A stretch of DNA of 64,000 nt, from NCBI RefSeq assembly GCF_013363995.1, contig NZ_JABWGO010000002.1:434001-498000 (forward strand), written 5' to 3'. The stretch comes from Nonomuraea rhodomycinica (lineage in GTDB: Bacteria > Actinomycetota > Actinomycetes > Streptosporangiales > Streptosporangiaceae). Shown in pieces: positions 34,903 to 45,130 of the stretch; the stretch's first letter is position 1; every line of letters begins with the position of its first letter. The translations under genes and the position numbers were made by a program. The notes under the pieces were generated by a model. The model saw only the letters and a list, made by a program, of their open reading frames with translations. It had not been told where the DNA came from and ran no database searches.

Positions 34903-35897
34903 GGGGCGAACCCCCCGGGCGTGCTCTGCGGCCCCTCGGAGGGCGGCTCCGGCGTGAAGGGCGGCGGGGGAGTGAAGGGCTGCGGCGCCGGGAACCCCTG
35001 CGGCGGCGGGTAAGGCTGAGGGCCGGCGTGAGGCTGAGGGCCCGCGTATGGCTGGGATGGGGCGTAAGGCTGAGGGCCCGCGTATGGCTGGGACGGGGCG
35101 TAAGGCTGAGGGGCTGCGTAAGGCTGGGGCGCCTGGCGGCCCCAGGGTTGCGTCACGCGGGCCAGCCGGGCCTCCTCGCGCCGCCGCCGCTCGGCCAGCA
35201 CGGCGCTCAGGTACGCGTGCGGCGGCACCCCCGCCGGGGCCGCGGGCGAGACGTACGCCGCGACCTGCGTCGCGATGCGCACCCCCATCTCGTGCCGCAC
35301 GGCCGGCGCGAGATCGTGCCAGCGCAGGAGGTACTGCCGGGCGGCCGTCGCCGCCTCCTGGGGAAGCTGCGACAGCTCCAGCGTCGCCGCCCACGCCGCG
35401 AGCGGCGGCGGCATGACGATGAGGTGGCCGTTGTCGCGCGGCGCCCGCTCGGCGATCACGATCGTGCCGGCGAACACGTCGCCCAGCCGCTTGCCCCGCT
35501 GCGAGACCAGTGACGAGATCAGCGCCGGCGCCCCCGTGAACGTCCAGATCTCCAGCATGCCCGCCAGCCCCCGGAACAGCGCCTGCCGGAACCGCTCCGG
35601 CCCGCCGTCGTCGCCCACGACCCGCAGGCCCAGCGCCAGCTTGCCGAGGCTGCGCCCCCGGGTGGCCGTCTCGAAGATGACCGGGTAGCCGACCAGCACG
35701 AGGACCACAAAGATGATCATGACCGCGGCGAGCAGCGCCGGGTCGCTGACGATCGCGAACGCCTGCACCGCGACGAGCGCGCCGATCAGCAGCGTCACCT
35801 GCACGACCATGTCGATGGCGAGCGCCAGCGCGCGGGACGGGAGCTGCGCCACCCGCACCTCGACGACGACGGCGTCCCCGGTCACGACCTCAGACAT
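34893..35897 (-). CDS. RDD-family membrane protein with Q/P/Y-rich tail
   Basis: 334 residues. Residues ~15-155 are an RDD domain with three membrane helices. R and D landmarks are in PSRALALAIDMVVQ and TRGRSLGKLALGLRVVGDDG, and GKRLGDVFAGTIVI closes it. A soluble helical region follows (about 175-245). The last ~85 residues are low-complexity QPYAGPQPYAPSQPYA repeats. RDD proteins are membrane proteins of mostly unknown function. In actinomycetes this one precedes SpoIIM and the MoxR-DUF58 cluster, as here; it is divergent from SpoIIM with 51 bases between starts. Confidence 0.85.
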   Translation of the reverse strand: MSEVVTGDAVVVEVRVAQLPSRALALAIDMVVQVTLLIGALVAVQAFAIVSDPALLAAVMIIFVVLVLVGYPVIFETATRGRSLGKLALGLRVVGDDGGPERFRQALFRGLAGMLEIWTFTGAPALISSLVSQRGKRLGDVFAGTIVIAERAPRDNGHLIVMPPPLAAWAATLELSQLPQEAATAARQYLLRWHDLAPAVRHEMGVRIATQVAAYVSPAAPAGVPPHAYLSAVLAERRRREEARLARVTQPWGRQAPQPYAAPQPYAPSQPYAGPQPYAPSQPYAGPQPHAGPQPYPPPQGFPAPQPFTPPPPFTPEPPSEGPQSTPGGFAPPQ

Positions 35898-35948
35898 ATG
35901 TGGAGCCTAACGGCAATGGCCCGTTGATCGACCGGCCACAATGGTCGG

Positions 35949-36941
35949 GTGGACATCGACGCGTTCGTCACGGCGCACCGCGGGGCCTGGGACCGGCTCG
36001 ACCATCTCGTCAAGCACCGCACGTCCCTGACCGGGGCCGAGGTGGACGAGCTGGTCGACCTCTACCAGCGGGTGTCCACCCACCTGTCGATCGTGCGCTC
36101 GTCGTCGACCGACGCGATGCTGGCCGGCCGGTTGTCCGCGCTGGTCGCGCGCGCCAGGTCGGCCGTCACCGGGGCGCACGCGCCGGCCTGGCGGGAGCTG
36201 GCCAGGTTCGCCACGGTGTCGTTCCCCGTGGTGGCCTACCGGGCGCGGTGGTGGTGGCTGGCCACCGCCCTGGCGTTCCTCGCCGTGTCGTGGGTCATGG
36301 GCGCGTGGGTGGCCGGCGACCCGCAGGTGCAGGCCGCGATCGCCGGCCCCGAGGAGATCAAGCGGCTCGTCGAGCACGACTTCGCCGACTACTACTCCGA
36401 GAACCCCGCCGCGTCGTTCGCCGGCCGGGTGTGGATCAACAACGCGTGGGTGTCGGCGCAGGTCATCGTCTACGCGGTCTTCCTCGGGCTGCCCATCCCG
36501 TACGTGCTGTGGCAGAACGCGGCCAACGTCGCCGTCTCCGGCGGTCTCATGGCCTCGCGCGGCAAGCTCGACATCTTCTTCGGCCTGATCACCCCGCACG
36601 GGCTGCTGGAGCTGACCGCGGTGTTCCTCGCGGCGGCCGTCGGCATGCGGCTGGGCTGGACGGTCGTCGACCCGGGGCCGCGCAGGCGCGCCGAGGCGCT
36701 GGCCGAGCAGGGCCGGGCCGTGATGAGCGTGGCGCTCGGGCTGGTCGTGGTGCTGTTCGCGTCCGGGCTGATCGAGGCGTTCGTCACGCCGTCGGGGCTG
36801 CCGACGTGGGCGCGCATCGGCATCGGCGTGCTGGCGGAGGCGGTCTTCATCGCGTACGTGCTGGTGTTCGGGCGGCGGGCCGCCCGCCGGGACGAGACGG
36901 GCGACATCGAGCACGCCCCGGACGTCGCCCCCAGCGCCTGA
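35949..36941 (+). CDS. Stage II sporulation protein M-like membrane protein
   Basis: 330 residues of the SpoIIM/DUF95 family. A soluble N-terminus (MDIDAFVTAHRGAWDRLDHL) precedes about five helices, including WWWLATALAFLAVSWVMGAW and VWINNAWVSAQVIVYAVFLG. TPHGLLELTAVFLAAAVGM is a family landmark. In Bacillus SpoIIM belongs to a peptidoglycan-degrading engulfment complex; actinobacterial homologs have unknown function but stay next to RDD and MoxR genes. GTG at 35949. Confidence 0.85.
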   Translation: MDIDAFVTAHRGAWDRLDHLVKHRTSLTGAEVDELVDLYQRVSTHLSIVRSSSTDAMLAGRLSALVARARSAVTGAHAPAWRELARFATVSFPVVAYRARWWWLATALAFLAVSWVMGAWVAGDPQVQAAIAGPEEIKRLVEHDFADYYSENPAASFAGRVWINNAWVSAQVIVYAVFLGLPIPYVLWQNAANVAVSGGLMASRGKLDIFFGLITPHGLLELTAVFLAAAVGMRLGWTVVDPGPRRRAEALAEQGRAVMSVALGLVVVLFASGLIEAFVTPSGLPTWARIGIGVLAEAVFIAYVLVFGRRAARRDETGDIEHAPDVAPSA

Positions 36942-36974
36942 CGCCCGCCGCCTCCGGCGCCCTCGCGGAGCGGG

Positions 36975-38347
36975 CTAGAGGCGGCCCGCGGCCTTGAGCG
37001 CGAGGTAGGCGTCGGCCAGGGCGGGCGCGATGTCGTCCGGCGGCGCGTCCACCACCTCGACCCCGTGCCGCCGCAGCCGCGCGGTGATCCGGCGCCGGTC
37101 CAGCCGGGTGCGCTCGGCCGCCGCCGCGTCGTAGACCTCCTCGGCCGTGCCCTTGCGCGCCGCCATGTCGGCCACCCGCGGGTCGGAGACGGCGGCCACC
37201 AGCACCAGGTGGCGGGAGGACAGCTGCGGCAGCACCGGCATCAGCCCCTCGTCCAGGGCCGCGGCGTTGAGGTCGGTCAGCAGCACCACCAGGCAGCGCC
37301 GCTTGGCCCGGGCCAGGATCGCGGAGACCATGCCGCGCGAGTCGGCCTCCACCAGCTCCGCCTCGATCGGCGCCATCGCGTTGACCAGCGACGACAGCAG
37401 CTCGGTGCGGGAGGCGCCCGACACCCAGGCGCGGACGGCGCGGTCGTGGGCGAGGAAGTCGACCCGGTCGCCGGCGCGGGCGGCGAGCGCGCTCAGCAGC
37501 AGCGCCGCGTCCATCGACCAGTCGAGCCGCGGCCAGCCGGGCACCGGCCGCGCCCCGCGCCCGCTCACCGGCCCGCCCCCGTCGGCCGGGGCCCCGGCCA
37601 GCGGGATCGGCGCCTCGCCCACCCGGCCCGCCGAGGTGCGGCCGGTGTCGAGGACGATCAGCACCCGCCGGTCCCGCTCGGGCCGCCAGGTCCGTACGAC
37701 CACGTCGTGGCGGCGGGCGGTGGCGCGCCAGTCGATCGAGCGCACGTCGTCGCCCACCACGTACTCGCGCAGCGAGTCGAACTCGGTGCCCTGGCCGCGC
37801 ACGAGTGCCGGATGCCGGCCCTCCAGCTCACGCAGCCGCGCCAGCCGCGCGGGCAGGTGCTTGCGCGACAGGAACGGCGGCAGCACGCGCACCGCCCACG
37901 GCGAGCGGTGCCGTCCCTGGCGTGCGGCCAGCCCGAGCGGGCCGACGGAGCGCACGGTCACCGCCACGGACTCGCGGTCGCCGCGCCGGGTCGGGGTGAG
38001 CGTCACGGTGAGCCGGCGGCGCTCGCCCGGCGGCACGTCCAGCCGCATCACCCGCGGCGCGGCCCCCGCCGACGGCGGCCAGGCGTCGCGCAGCACGCCG
38101 CGGACCCGGCGCGAGCCCGGGTTCTCCACGACCAGCTCCACCGTGGCCCGCTGCCCGAGCCGCACGAGCGTCTCGCCGGAGCGGTGGAAGCGCAGCGGCC
38201 GGACGGCCCCGGCCAGCGCGAGGTCCACGAGGATCGCCGCGGCCAGCACCAGGCACACCCCGGCCAGGGCCGCCCCCGGCTGGGGCGCCACCAGCACCAC
38301 CACGACGCCGAGCGCCGCGACCAGCGCGGCGCGTCCGGTCAGAGCCA

Positions 38348-38348
<1 letters not shown>
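36975..38348 (-). CDS. DUF58 domain protein with VWA-like fold
   Basis: 457 residues. Two N-terminal helices ([20 protein letters not shown] and [19 protein letters not shown]) anchor it. Then comes a beta-rich domain and the DUF58 core, with [20 protein letters not shown] and [14 protein letters not shown]. The latter occupies the MIDAS position of a von Willebrand A fold. Partner of the MoxR ATPase upstream: the MoxR TGA and this ATG share one base (TGATG). MoxR-DUF58 pairs are thought to act as chaperone-like systems that remodel or insert metal into client proteins. Confidence 0.88.
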
Positions 38349-39317
<969 letters not shown>

Positions 39318-39328
<11 letters not shown>

Positions 39329-40505
39329 CGACCGTCCTTTCGATGGTGTCCAGGTATTGGGCCAGGGCGACGAGCCCGGCGTCGTCGGCGGGTTCCGGTC
39401 CGTACAGCGCGGAGCCGACCTGGACGGCGTCCTGTCCGGTGCGCGCGGCGACGGCCGCGACGACCTCGTCGCGGCCCGCGTCGGGCGCCAGCCCGAGCCG
39501 GGGGAGGAGCCGGTCGATCGCGCCGGCCCGCAGCACGTCGGCCGCGCGGCCCCGGGCGCGCCTGGCCCGGTACAGCCGCCCGCGCCCCTCGACGGTCTCG
39601 GCGGCCCGCACCACGACCGGCAGCCGCTCGGTCACCACCGGGCCGAGCCGTCTGCCCCGCCACAGGCCGGTGACCAGCACGGCCACGGCCGCCATGGCCA
39701 CGGCCCAGGGGACGCCCGGCGGCATCAGGTCGTAGATCGACCGGCCGGCGGGGCCGGCCACCGTGTCGCCCGTGCCGTCCCGCGGCGGCTCGACCAGCCA
39801 GGTGACGGCCTTGGCCGAGCCCAGCAGGTTGAGCGCGAGCGCCGCGTTGCCGTCCTCGGCCAGCCGCCGGTTGGTCATGAACTCGCCGCCGCCGACGACC
39901 GTGGTCGTGCCGCCCGCGTTGGGCATGCTGACCAGGGTCCAGCCGTCGTCGCCGGCCGGGTAGCAGCCGGTCGCGCCGCGCGGCGCGGTGAAGGCGGCGC
40001 CACCCATGAAGGCGTCGCCCGCGGCCCTCGCGGCGGGCAGCGGGCACTCCGGCTCGCGCGAACGCTCCCCGGCCTGCGCCGAGCTGCGCACGCCCGGGGC
40101 GAGCAGGTCGAGGCGGTAGAGGTCGCCCACCACGACCCGGTCGCCGGGGATGGTGGCCAGCCCGGCCGGGTCCAGGACGAAGCTCGTGTCGGTGATCAGC
40201 AGCAGCCGGTCGCCGCCTCGCGCGAGCTCGCGGGCGCGCGTCACCGAGTCGGCCCGGTCCACGCTCACGCCGCGGGCGCGCAGGAGCTGGGCCAGCGCCT
40301 TGGAGCCGTCGAGGGAGGTGTCGTCGGGGTCGAGCCGGCGCGACGGGCCGGTCCCGCCGCCGATGGCGACGCTGACGACCGCGGCGGCCACGAAGAGCAG
40401 GCCGAGCAGGATCGCCATCCGGCTCGCCCGCCACATGGAGCGGGCCGTGGGGGAGGTGGGCGCCGACTGCCGCGTCTCGGCCGGTCCCGTGCCGGTGAGA
40501 CTCAT
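39318..40505 (-). CDS. DUF4350 membrane protein
   Basis: 395 residues. One N-terminal helix ([20 protein letters not shown]) is followed by an extracellular DUF4350 domain ([20 protein letters not shown], then [20 protein letters not shown]). A second helix lies near [18 protein letters not shown], before a cytoplasmic C-terminus. ATG at 40505 has a GGGAGGG ribosome binding site. DUF4350 domains resemble GATase1-like folds without catalytic residues. It is part of the MoxR operon. Confidence 0.83.
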
Positions 40506-40536
40506 GCCCGGCCCTCCCGGCACCGTTCCCGGGCCC

Positions 40537-41163
40537 TCATGCCGGGGCCCCCAGGGGCGCGGGCCGGGCCTGGCGCAGGCGCTCGTCGAGGTCGCGCATC
40601 GCCGCGTACGCGGCCGGGGTGCCGGCCACGCCACCGTAGGTCACGTCGTCGAACGAGCGCGCGGCGGCGGCGAGGTCACCGGCGAAGCCGGGCAGCGCAC
40701 GGCCCGCCTCGGCGGCCAGTTCGTCGGCCGTGCGGCCGGGCTGGCCGTCGACCAGCGCGCGCTCCTCCAGGTCGCGGGCGATCGCGCGCAGCCGCTCCTG
40801 GATCGCCTCGGCGTGGCGGCCCTCGGCGGCGGCGCGCTCGGCCGCCTCCCGGTGCTCGGCGGCGGTCATCACCCGCGCGCCGAACACGCCGTGCGCGGGC
40901 GCGTGCTCGCGGGCCGCGCGCCGCAGCCGCCAGGCGCCCAGCGCGACCAGGCCCATGAGGACGAGCGTGATGAGGACGGCCGCGACGAAGCCGCCGGTGG
41001 TGCCGCCGCCGGCCACCGCGTCCAGCAGGTCGCTCAGGAACTGCGTGAAGTGCCGGTAGAGCTGGTCGACCAGCGACTCGTGGGCGTACTCGGGCCGGGC
41101 GAGCTCCTCGGCGGCCCGGCGCGCGGCCTCGTCGCGGCCGATCGGGCTCGCCAGGAACGGCAT
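40537..41163 (-). CDS. DUF4129 protein
   Basis: 208 residues. The N-terminal soluble segment (EYAHESLVDQLYRHFTQFLS), one helix (FVAAVLITLVLMGLVALGAW) and the DUF4129 domain (AIQERLRAIARDLEERALVD, GRTADELAAEAGRALPGFA, FDDVTYGGV) follow in order. DUF4129 often sits at the C-terminus of transglutaminase-like proteins in MoxR clusters; here it is free-standing. ATG at 41163 shares a base with the upstream stop. Confidence 0.84.
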   Translation of the reverse strand: MPFLASPIGRDEAARRAAEELARPEYAHESLVDQLYRHFTQFLSDLLDAVAGGGTTGGFVAAVLITLVLMGLVALGAWRLRRAAREHAPAHGVFGARVMTAAEHREAAERAAAEGRHAEAIQERLRAIARDLEERALVDGQPGRTADELAAEAGRALPGFAGDLAAAARSFDDVTYGGVAGTPAAYAAMRDLDERLRQARPAPLGAPA

Positions 41164-42422
41164 CACGGGGCCGGGGTGTGGGTCGGACGCCAGAGGTCGT
41201 CCGCCGACGCGTGCACCCAGCCCTGCCGCTGCTGCTCCACGGCCGCGGTCTGCAGGACGAGGTCGAACGCCTCGCTGCGCATGCGGCGGTCGGCGTACAG
41301 CAGGCCCGACACGCCGGCCTCGATCGGATAGGTGATCATCGCGCCGACCGTGCCGCCGACGGCGATGAGCACCACGGCGCTGACCGTGGCGCCCGCGCCG
41401 TCGCCCAGCAGGCCGAGCAGCATGCCGACGAAGGTGAACGGCACCTGCAGGATGGCCGCGGCGACCCCCACGATGATGGAGGTGAGCAGCATGATGCCGA
41501 AGACCCGCCAGAAGTCGCCGCTGACGAGCTGCCAGGAGCGCCGCAGGGCCGCGACCGGGCCCATGCCCTCCAGCACCACCGCCGGGGCCGCGAGCCCGAA
41601 CTTGGTGCGGAAGAACACCAGGTAGGGCAGGTACAGCAGGACCATCACCAGCAGCAGGGCCGCCAGGCCGCCGCCGGAGACCGACCCGGTGGCGTACAGC
41701 GCCAGGAGGATCCCGAGGAAGGCCACCAGGGGCACCGCCAGCACGGCGACGAGCAGCCCCACCATGCCGAACAGCGCGGGCAGGCGCCCGCGGGTCAGCC
41801 GCCACGCCTCGCCCGCGGTGATGGAGCCGCCGAAGACGGCCCGGCCGAGGATGCGCGTCAGCACGCCGGTCAGCACCGTCACGACCACGAAGCTGACGGC
41901 CGCGGAGACCAGGGAGCCCCCGTACTGGGCGACGAAGCCGCCGGCCACGCCGGTGGGCTCCGCGTACGGGTCGGTGTAGGCGTCGCGGAGGGTCGAGCGC
42001 ATCGAGCCGAGCACGAACGCCTGCCCCACGGCGAGCGGCAGGGAGGCCAGCAGCGCGGCGACGGCCGAGAGCCCGAGCACCGCCTTGGGGTTGGAGCGGA
42101 CCAGCTTGATGGCGCCGTCGAGGATGTCGCCGAGGCGCAGCGGGCGCAGCGGGATGATCCCCGGGCGCGGGGCCTGCGGGATGCCGTAGGCGTAACCGTG
42201 GCCGAGCCCGTAGCCCGAGCCGCCCGTCGGCTGCTGGGGATGGGGCGGGTACGGAGCGTGCGGGGCCTGCTGGAAGGGGGCCTCCGGGCCGCCGCCGTGC
42301 GGAGCTCCCGGGGCGGAGCCAGGGGCGGTCCACGGCGAGGCCTGCGAAGGGCCGTAGGGTGGGGGCTGCTCGGCCGCCCAGCCTGGTGGCGTCTCGGGCG
42401 AGGGGCCGTGACCGTCAGACAT
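41163..42422 (-). CDS. Multi-pass membrane protein with Pro/Gly-rich N-terminus
   Basis: 419 residues. The first ~85 residues are low-complexity P/G/Q/A. About six helices follow, including AAVSFVVVTVLTGVLTRILG and MVGLLVAVLAVPLVAFLGIL. The internal block LRLGDILDGAIKLVRSNPKA resembles the glycerophosphoryl diester phosphodiesterase membrane-domain family (a membrane fold, no catalytic domain). It is the first gene of the five-gene MoxR operon, divergent from mtrA with 266 bases between starts. Function unknown. Confidence 0.8.
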   Translation of the reverse strand: MSDGHGPSPETPPGWAAEQPPPYGPSQASPWTAPGSAPGAPHGGGPEAPFQQAPHAPYPPHPQQPTGGSGYGLGHGYAYGIPQAPRPGIIPLRPLRLGDILDGAIKLVRSNPKAVLGLSAVAALLASLPLAVGQAFVLGSMRSTLRDAYTDPYAEPTGVAGGFVAQYGGSLVSAAVSFVVVTVLTGVLTRILGRAVFGGSITAGEAWRLTRGRLPALFGMVGLLVAVLAVPLVAFLGILLALYATGSVSGGGLAALLLVMVLLYLPYLVFFRTKFGLAAPAVVLEGMGPVAALRRSWQLVSGDFWRVFGIMLLTSIIVGVAAAILQVPFTFVGMLLGLLGDGAGATVSAVVLIAVGGTVGAMITYPIEAGVSGLLYADRRMRSEAFDLVLQTAAVEQQRQGWVHASADDLWRPTHTPAP

Positions 42423-42581
42423 ATCCCAATCCTGGCACGCTGGGGGACACGGTGGTGTCGGGGAGGGGATTCGGTGCGACGGTTGCCCGCATTCCCGGGC
42501 GAATCACAGCGTGATCTCGTCTAGGGATGGCAGAAAGGCGGTCGGTTACCGCAGACTGATATGGCGATCGTGGGGCGAGTC

Positions 42582-42640
42582 TAAAATTGGTCTTTTGAAG
42601 GTCCCCTGTCCCACACATGAGCCGACCAAGGGTAACCTTC
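42582..42640 (+). promoter_or_regulatory. mtrA upstream element: -10-like box and interlocked inverted repeats
   Basis: TAAAAT at 42582-42587 is a good -10 box but has a poor -35. TTGGTC (42587-42592) pairs with GACCAA (42624-42629), and GAAGGT (42597-42602) pairs with ACCTTC (42635-42640), an interlocked order typical of a pseudoknot. If the -10 box is used, transcription starts near 42594 and the first half of helix one is lost, so the two readings compete. Confidence 0.3.
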
Positions 42641-42688
42641 AGCGATCGTGCGGGTATGTCCCAGAATGCGTAGAACGAATGAGGGGCC

Positions 42689-43366
42689 ATGAAAGGTCGC
42701 GTGCTGGTCGTCGATGACGATGCCGCTCTCGCCGAGATGCTGGGCATCGTGTTGCGCGGAGAGGGCTTCGAACCATCCTTTGTCTCCGACGGCGACAAGG
42801 CGCTTGACGCGTTCCGGGACACGCGCCCGGATCTGGTGCTGCTCGACCTGATGCTGCCGGGGGCCGACGGCATCGACGTGGCACGCAGGATCAGGGCCGA
42901 ATCCGGGGTCCCGATCGTCATGCTCACCGCCAAGAGCGACACGATCGACGTCGTGCTGGGCCTGGAGTCGGGCGCCGACGACTACATCGTCAAGCCGTTC
43001 AAGCCCAAGGAGCTCGTGGCGCGGGTGCGGGCGCGGCTGCGCCGCACCGACGAGCCGACCCCCGAGATCCTGCAGATCGGCGACATCACGATCGACGTCG
43101 CGGGCCACTCCGTCAAGCGGGGCGAGGAGACCATCAACCTCACGCCGCTGGAGTTCGACCTGCTCGTCGCGCTCGCCCGCAAGCCGCGCCAGGTGTTCAC
43201 CCGCGAGGTCCTGCTGGAGCAGGTCTGGGGCTACCGGCACGCCGCCGACACGCGCCTGGTCAACGTGCACGTGCAGCGCCTCCGCGCCAAGATCGAGAAG
43301 GACCCCGAGCACCCCGAGATCGTGGTCACCGTCCGCGGCGTGGGGTACAAGGCCGGCCCCGCCTAG
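42689..43366 (+). CDS. mtrA: Response regulator MtrA (OmpR/PhoB family)
   Basis: 225 residues. The receiver domain has acidic residues D9-D11, phospho-acceptor D53 in LVLLDLMLPG, T80 and K102. The winged-helix DNA-binding domain ends VVTVRGVGYKAGP. The sequence RVLVVDDDAALAEMLGIVLR is characteristic of MtrA, the essential or developmental actinobacterial regulator that controls cell-wall, division and antibiotic genes. ATG at 42689. It is followed by its kinase gene mtrB 18 bases later. Confidence 0.97.
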   Translation: MKGRVLVVDDDAALAEMLGIVLRGEGFEPSFVSDGDKALDAFRDTRPDLVLLDLMLPGADGIDVARRIRAESGVPIVMLTAKSDTIDVVLGLESGADDYIVKPFKPKELVARVRARLRRTDEPTPEILQIGDITIDVAGHSVKRGEETINLTPLEFDLLVALARKPRQVFTREVLLEQVWGYRHAADTRLVNVHVQRLRAKIEKDPEHPEIVVTVRGVGYKAGPA

Positions 43367-43384
43367 CGGGCTCCTCCGCGCGCC

Positions 43385-45130
43385 ATGCCCCCGACGACGA
43401 GCAGATCCCTCCGTCGGCGGACGCTCCGCCAGATCCTGGGCGGGGTCCGCCGGCGGGCGCGGCGTGCGGTGGGAGCGGTCCGCCGGGCCTGGCGGCGCTC
43501 GCTCCAGCTCCAGGTCGTCACCAGCACGCTGGTCATCTCGGTGACGGTCGTGGTCGTCCTCGGCGTGTTCCTGTCCGACCAGATCAACAAGTCGGTCATC
43601 GCGAGCAGCCAGGCGTCGGCCGCCAGCGAGGCGTTCGCCGACCGCGTCCAGATCGCCGCCGCGCTCAGCCAGGAGCCGGACGACCAGGCCAAGCCCGCCG
43701 ACACCGGCAAGAGCGCGCCCGCCGACCCCCTCGACGCCGTGATGAACACCATCACCGGCTCCGGCGAGAACGGTTCCAAGAAGCGCTACGAGGTGCTCGT
43801 CCTCAACACCGCCACCCCGGGCTCCTCGCGCGCCTCGGGCAAGGTGTCGCCGCGCGACGTGCCCCTCGCCCTGCGGCAGGGCCTCGAACGGCAGGCCAAG
43901 AACCTGCGCTACGACAAGCCGCTGCGGCACCAGGCGCTCATCCGCTTCAGCGGCGAGACCCAGCCCCGGCTGACGCTGGTCATCGGCGGCCTCATCCCGC
44001 CCGACGCGGGCGCCAGCTACGAGGTCTACCACTTCTTCCCGCTCAACGACGAAGAGCAGATGCTCTCCAACGTCCGCCTCGCCATCGTCGTGGTGGGCTT
44101 CGGGCTGGTGCTGCTGCTGGCCGCGATCGCCTACCTCGTGGCGCGCCAGGTCGTCACCCCCGTGCGGCTGGCCCGCCAGGCCGCCGAGCGCCTGGCCGCC
44201 GGCAAGCTCGACGAACGGCTCAAGGTACGCGGCGAGGACGACCTGGCCCGGCTGGCGACCTCCTTCAACGAGATGGCCGGCAACCTCGCCCTCAAGATCC
44301 ACCAGTTGGAGGAGCTGTCCCAGGTGCAGCGCCAGTTCGTCTCCGACGTCTCCCACGAGCTGCGCACCCCGCTCACCACGGTCCGGATGGCCGCCGACCT
44401 GCTCTACGACGCCCGCGAGGACTTCGAGCCGATGGCCGCCCGCTCCGCCGAGCTCATGCAGGCCCAGCTCGAACGCTTCGAGTCCATGCTGGCCGACCTG
44501 CTGGAGATCAGCCGCTACGACGCCGGCGCCGCCACCCTCGACCTCGACTCCGTCGACGTGCGCGACGTCGTGCTGCGCGCCATCGCCGACTCCGAGGCGC
44601 TGGCGGAGCGCCACTCCACCCGCTTCGAGCTGCGGCTGCCCAACGAGCCATGCATGGCCGAGATCGACAACCGCCGGGTCGAGCGGATCCTGCGCAACCT
44701 GCTGTTCAACGCGATCGAGCACGGCGAGGGCCGCGACGTGGTGGTCACCGTGGGCGCCGACCGCGACGCCGTCGCCGTGGCCGTGCGCGACCACGGCATT
44801 GGCCTGAAGGCCGGCGAGGAGACGATGGTGTTCGACCGGTTCTGGCGGGCCGACCCCTCGCGGGCGCGCACCATCGGCGGCACCGGGCTCGGCCTGGCGA
44901 TCTCGCGCGAGGACGCCACGCTCCACGGCGGCTGGCTCCAGGCGTGGGGGCAGGCCGGCGAGGGCTCCCAGTTCAGGCTCACGCTGCCCAGGACGGCGGG
45001 CGCCGACCTCAAGGGGTCGCCGCTGTCGCTGGTGCCCCCGGAGATCGAGATGCGCCGCACCTGGCGAGGTCAGATGACCCCGGTGCTGCTGCCGGCGTCG
45101 GGAGACGGGGCCGGACATGAGGAGCTCTAG
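43385..45130 (+). CDS. mtrB: Sensor histidine kinase MtrB
   Basis: 581 residues. TM1 is about residues 43-66 and TM2 about 228-252, with an extracellular sensor domain between them. A HAMP domain follows (LVARQVVTPVRLARQAAERL). H324 in SDVSHELRTPLT is the phosphorylation site. The ATPase domain has N-box LRNLLFNAIEHG, G1 VRDHGIGL and G2 GGTGLGLAIS. It phosphorylates MtrA; in actinobacteria its activity is modulated by LpqB. Its 3' end overlaps lpqB by 14 bases. Confidence 0.96.
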   Translation: MPPTTSRSLRRRTLRQILGGVRRRARRAVGAVRRAWRRSLQLQVVTSTLVISVTVVVVLGVFLSDQINKSVIASSQASAASEAFADRVQIAAALSQEPDDQAKPADTGKSAPADPLDAVMNTITGSGENGSKKRYEVLVLNTATPGSSRASGKVSPRDVPLALRQGLERQAKNLRYDKPLRHQALIRFSGETQPRLTLVIGGLIPPDAGASYEVYHFFPLNDEEQMLSNVRLAIVVVGFGLVLLLAAIAYLVARQVVTPVRLARQAAERLAAGKLDERLKVRGEDDLARLATSFNEMAGNLALKIHQLEELSQVQRQFVSDVSHELRTPLTTVRMAADLLYDAREDFEPMAARSAELMQAQLERFESMLADLLEISRYDAGAATLDLDSVDVRDVVLRAIADSEALAERHSTRFELRLPNEPCMAEIDNRRVERILRNLLFNAIEHGEGRDVVVTVGADRDAVAVAVRDHGIGLKAGEETMVFDRFWRADPSRARTIGGTGLGLAISREDATLHGGWLQAWGQAGEGSQFRLTLPRTAGADLKGSPLSLVPPEIEMRRTWRGQMTPVLLPASGDGAGHEEL

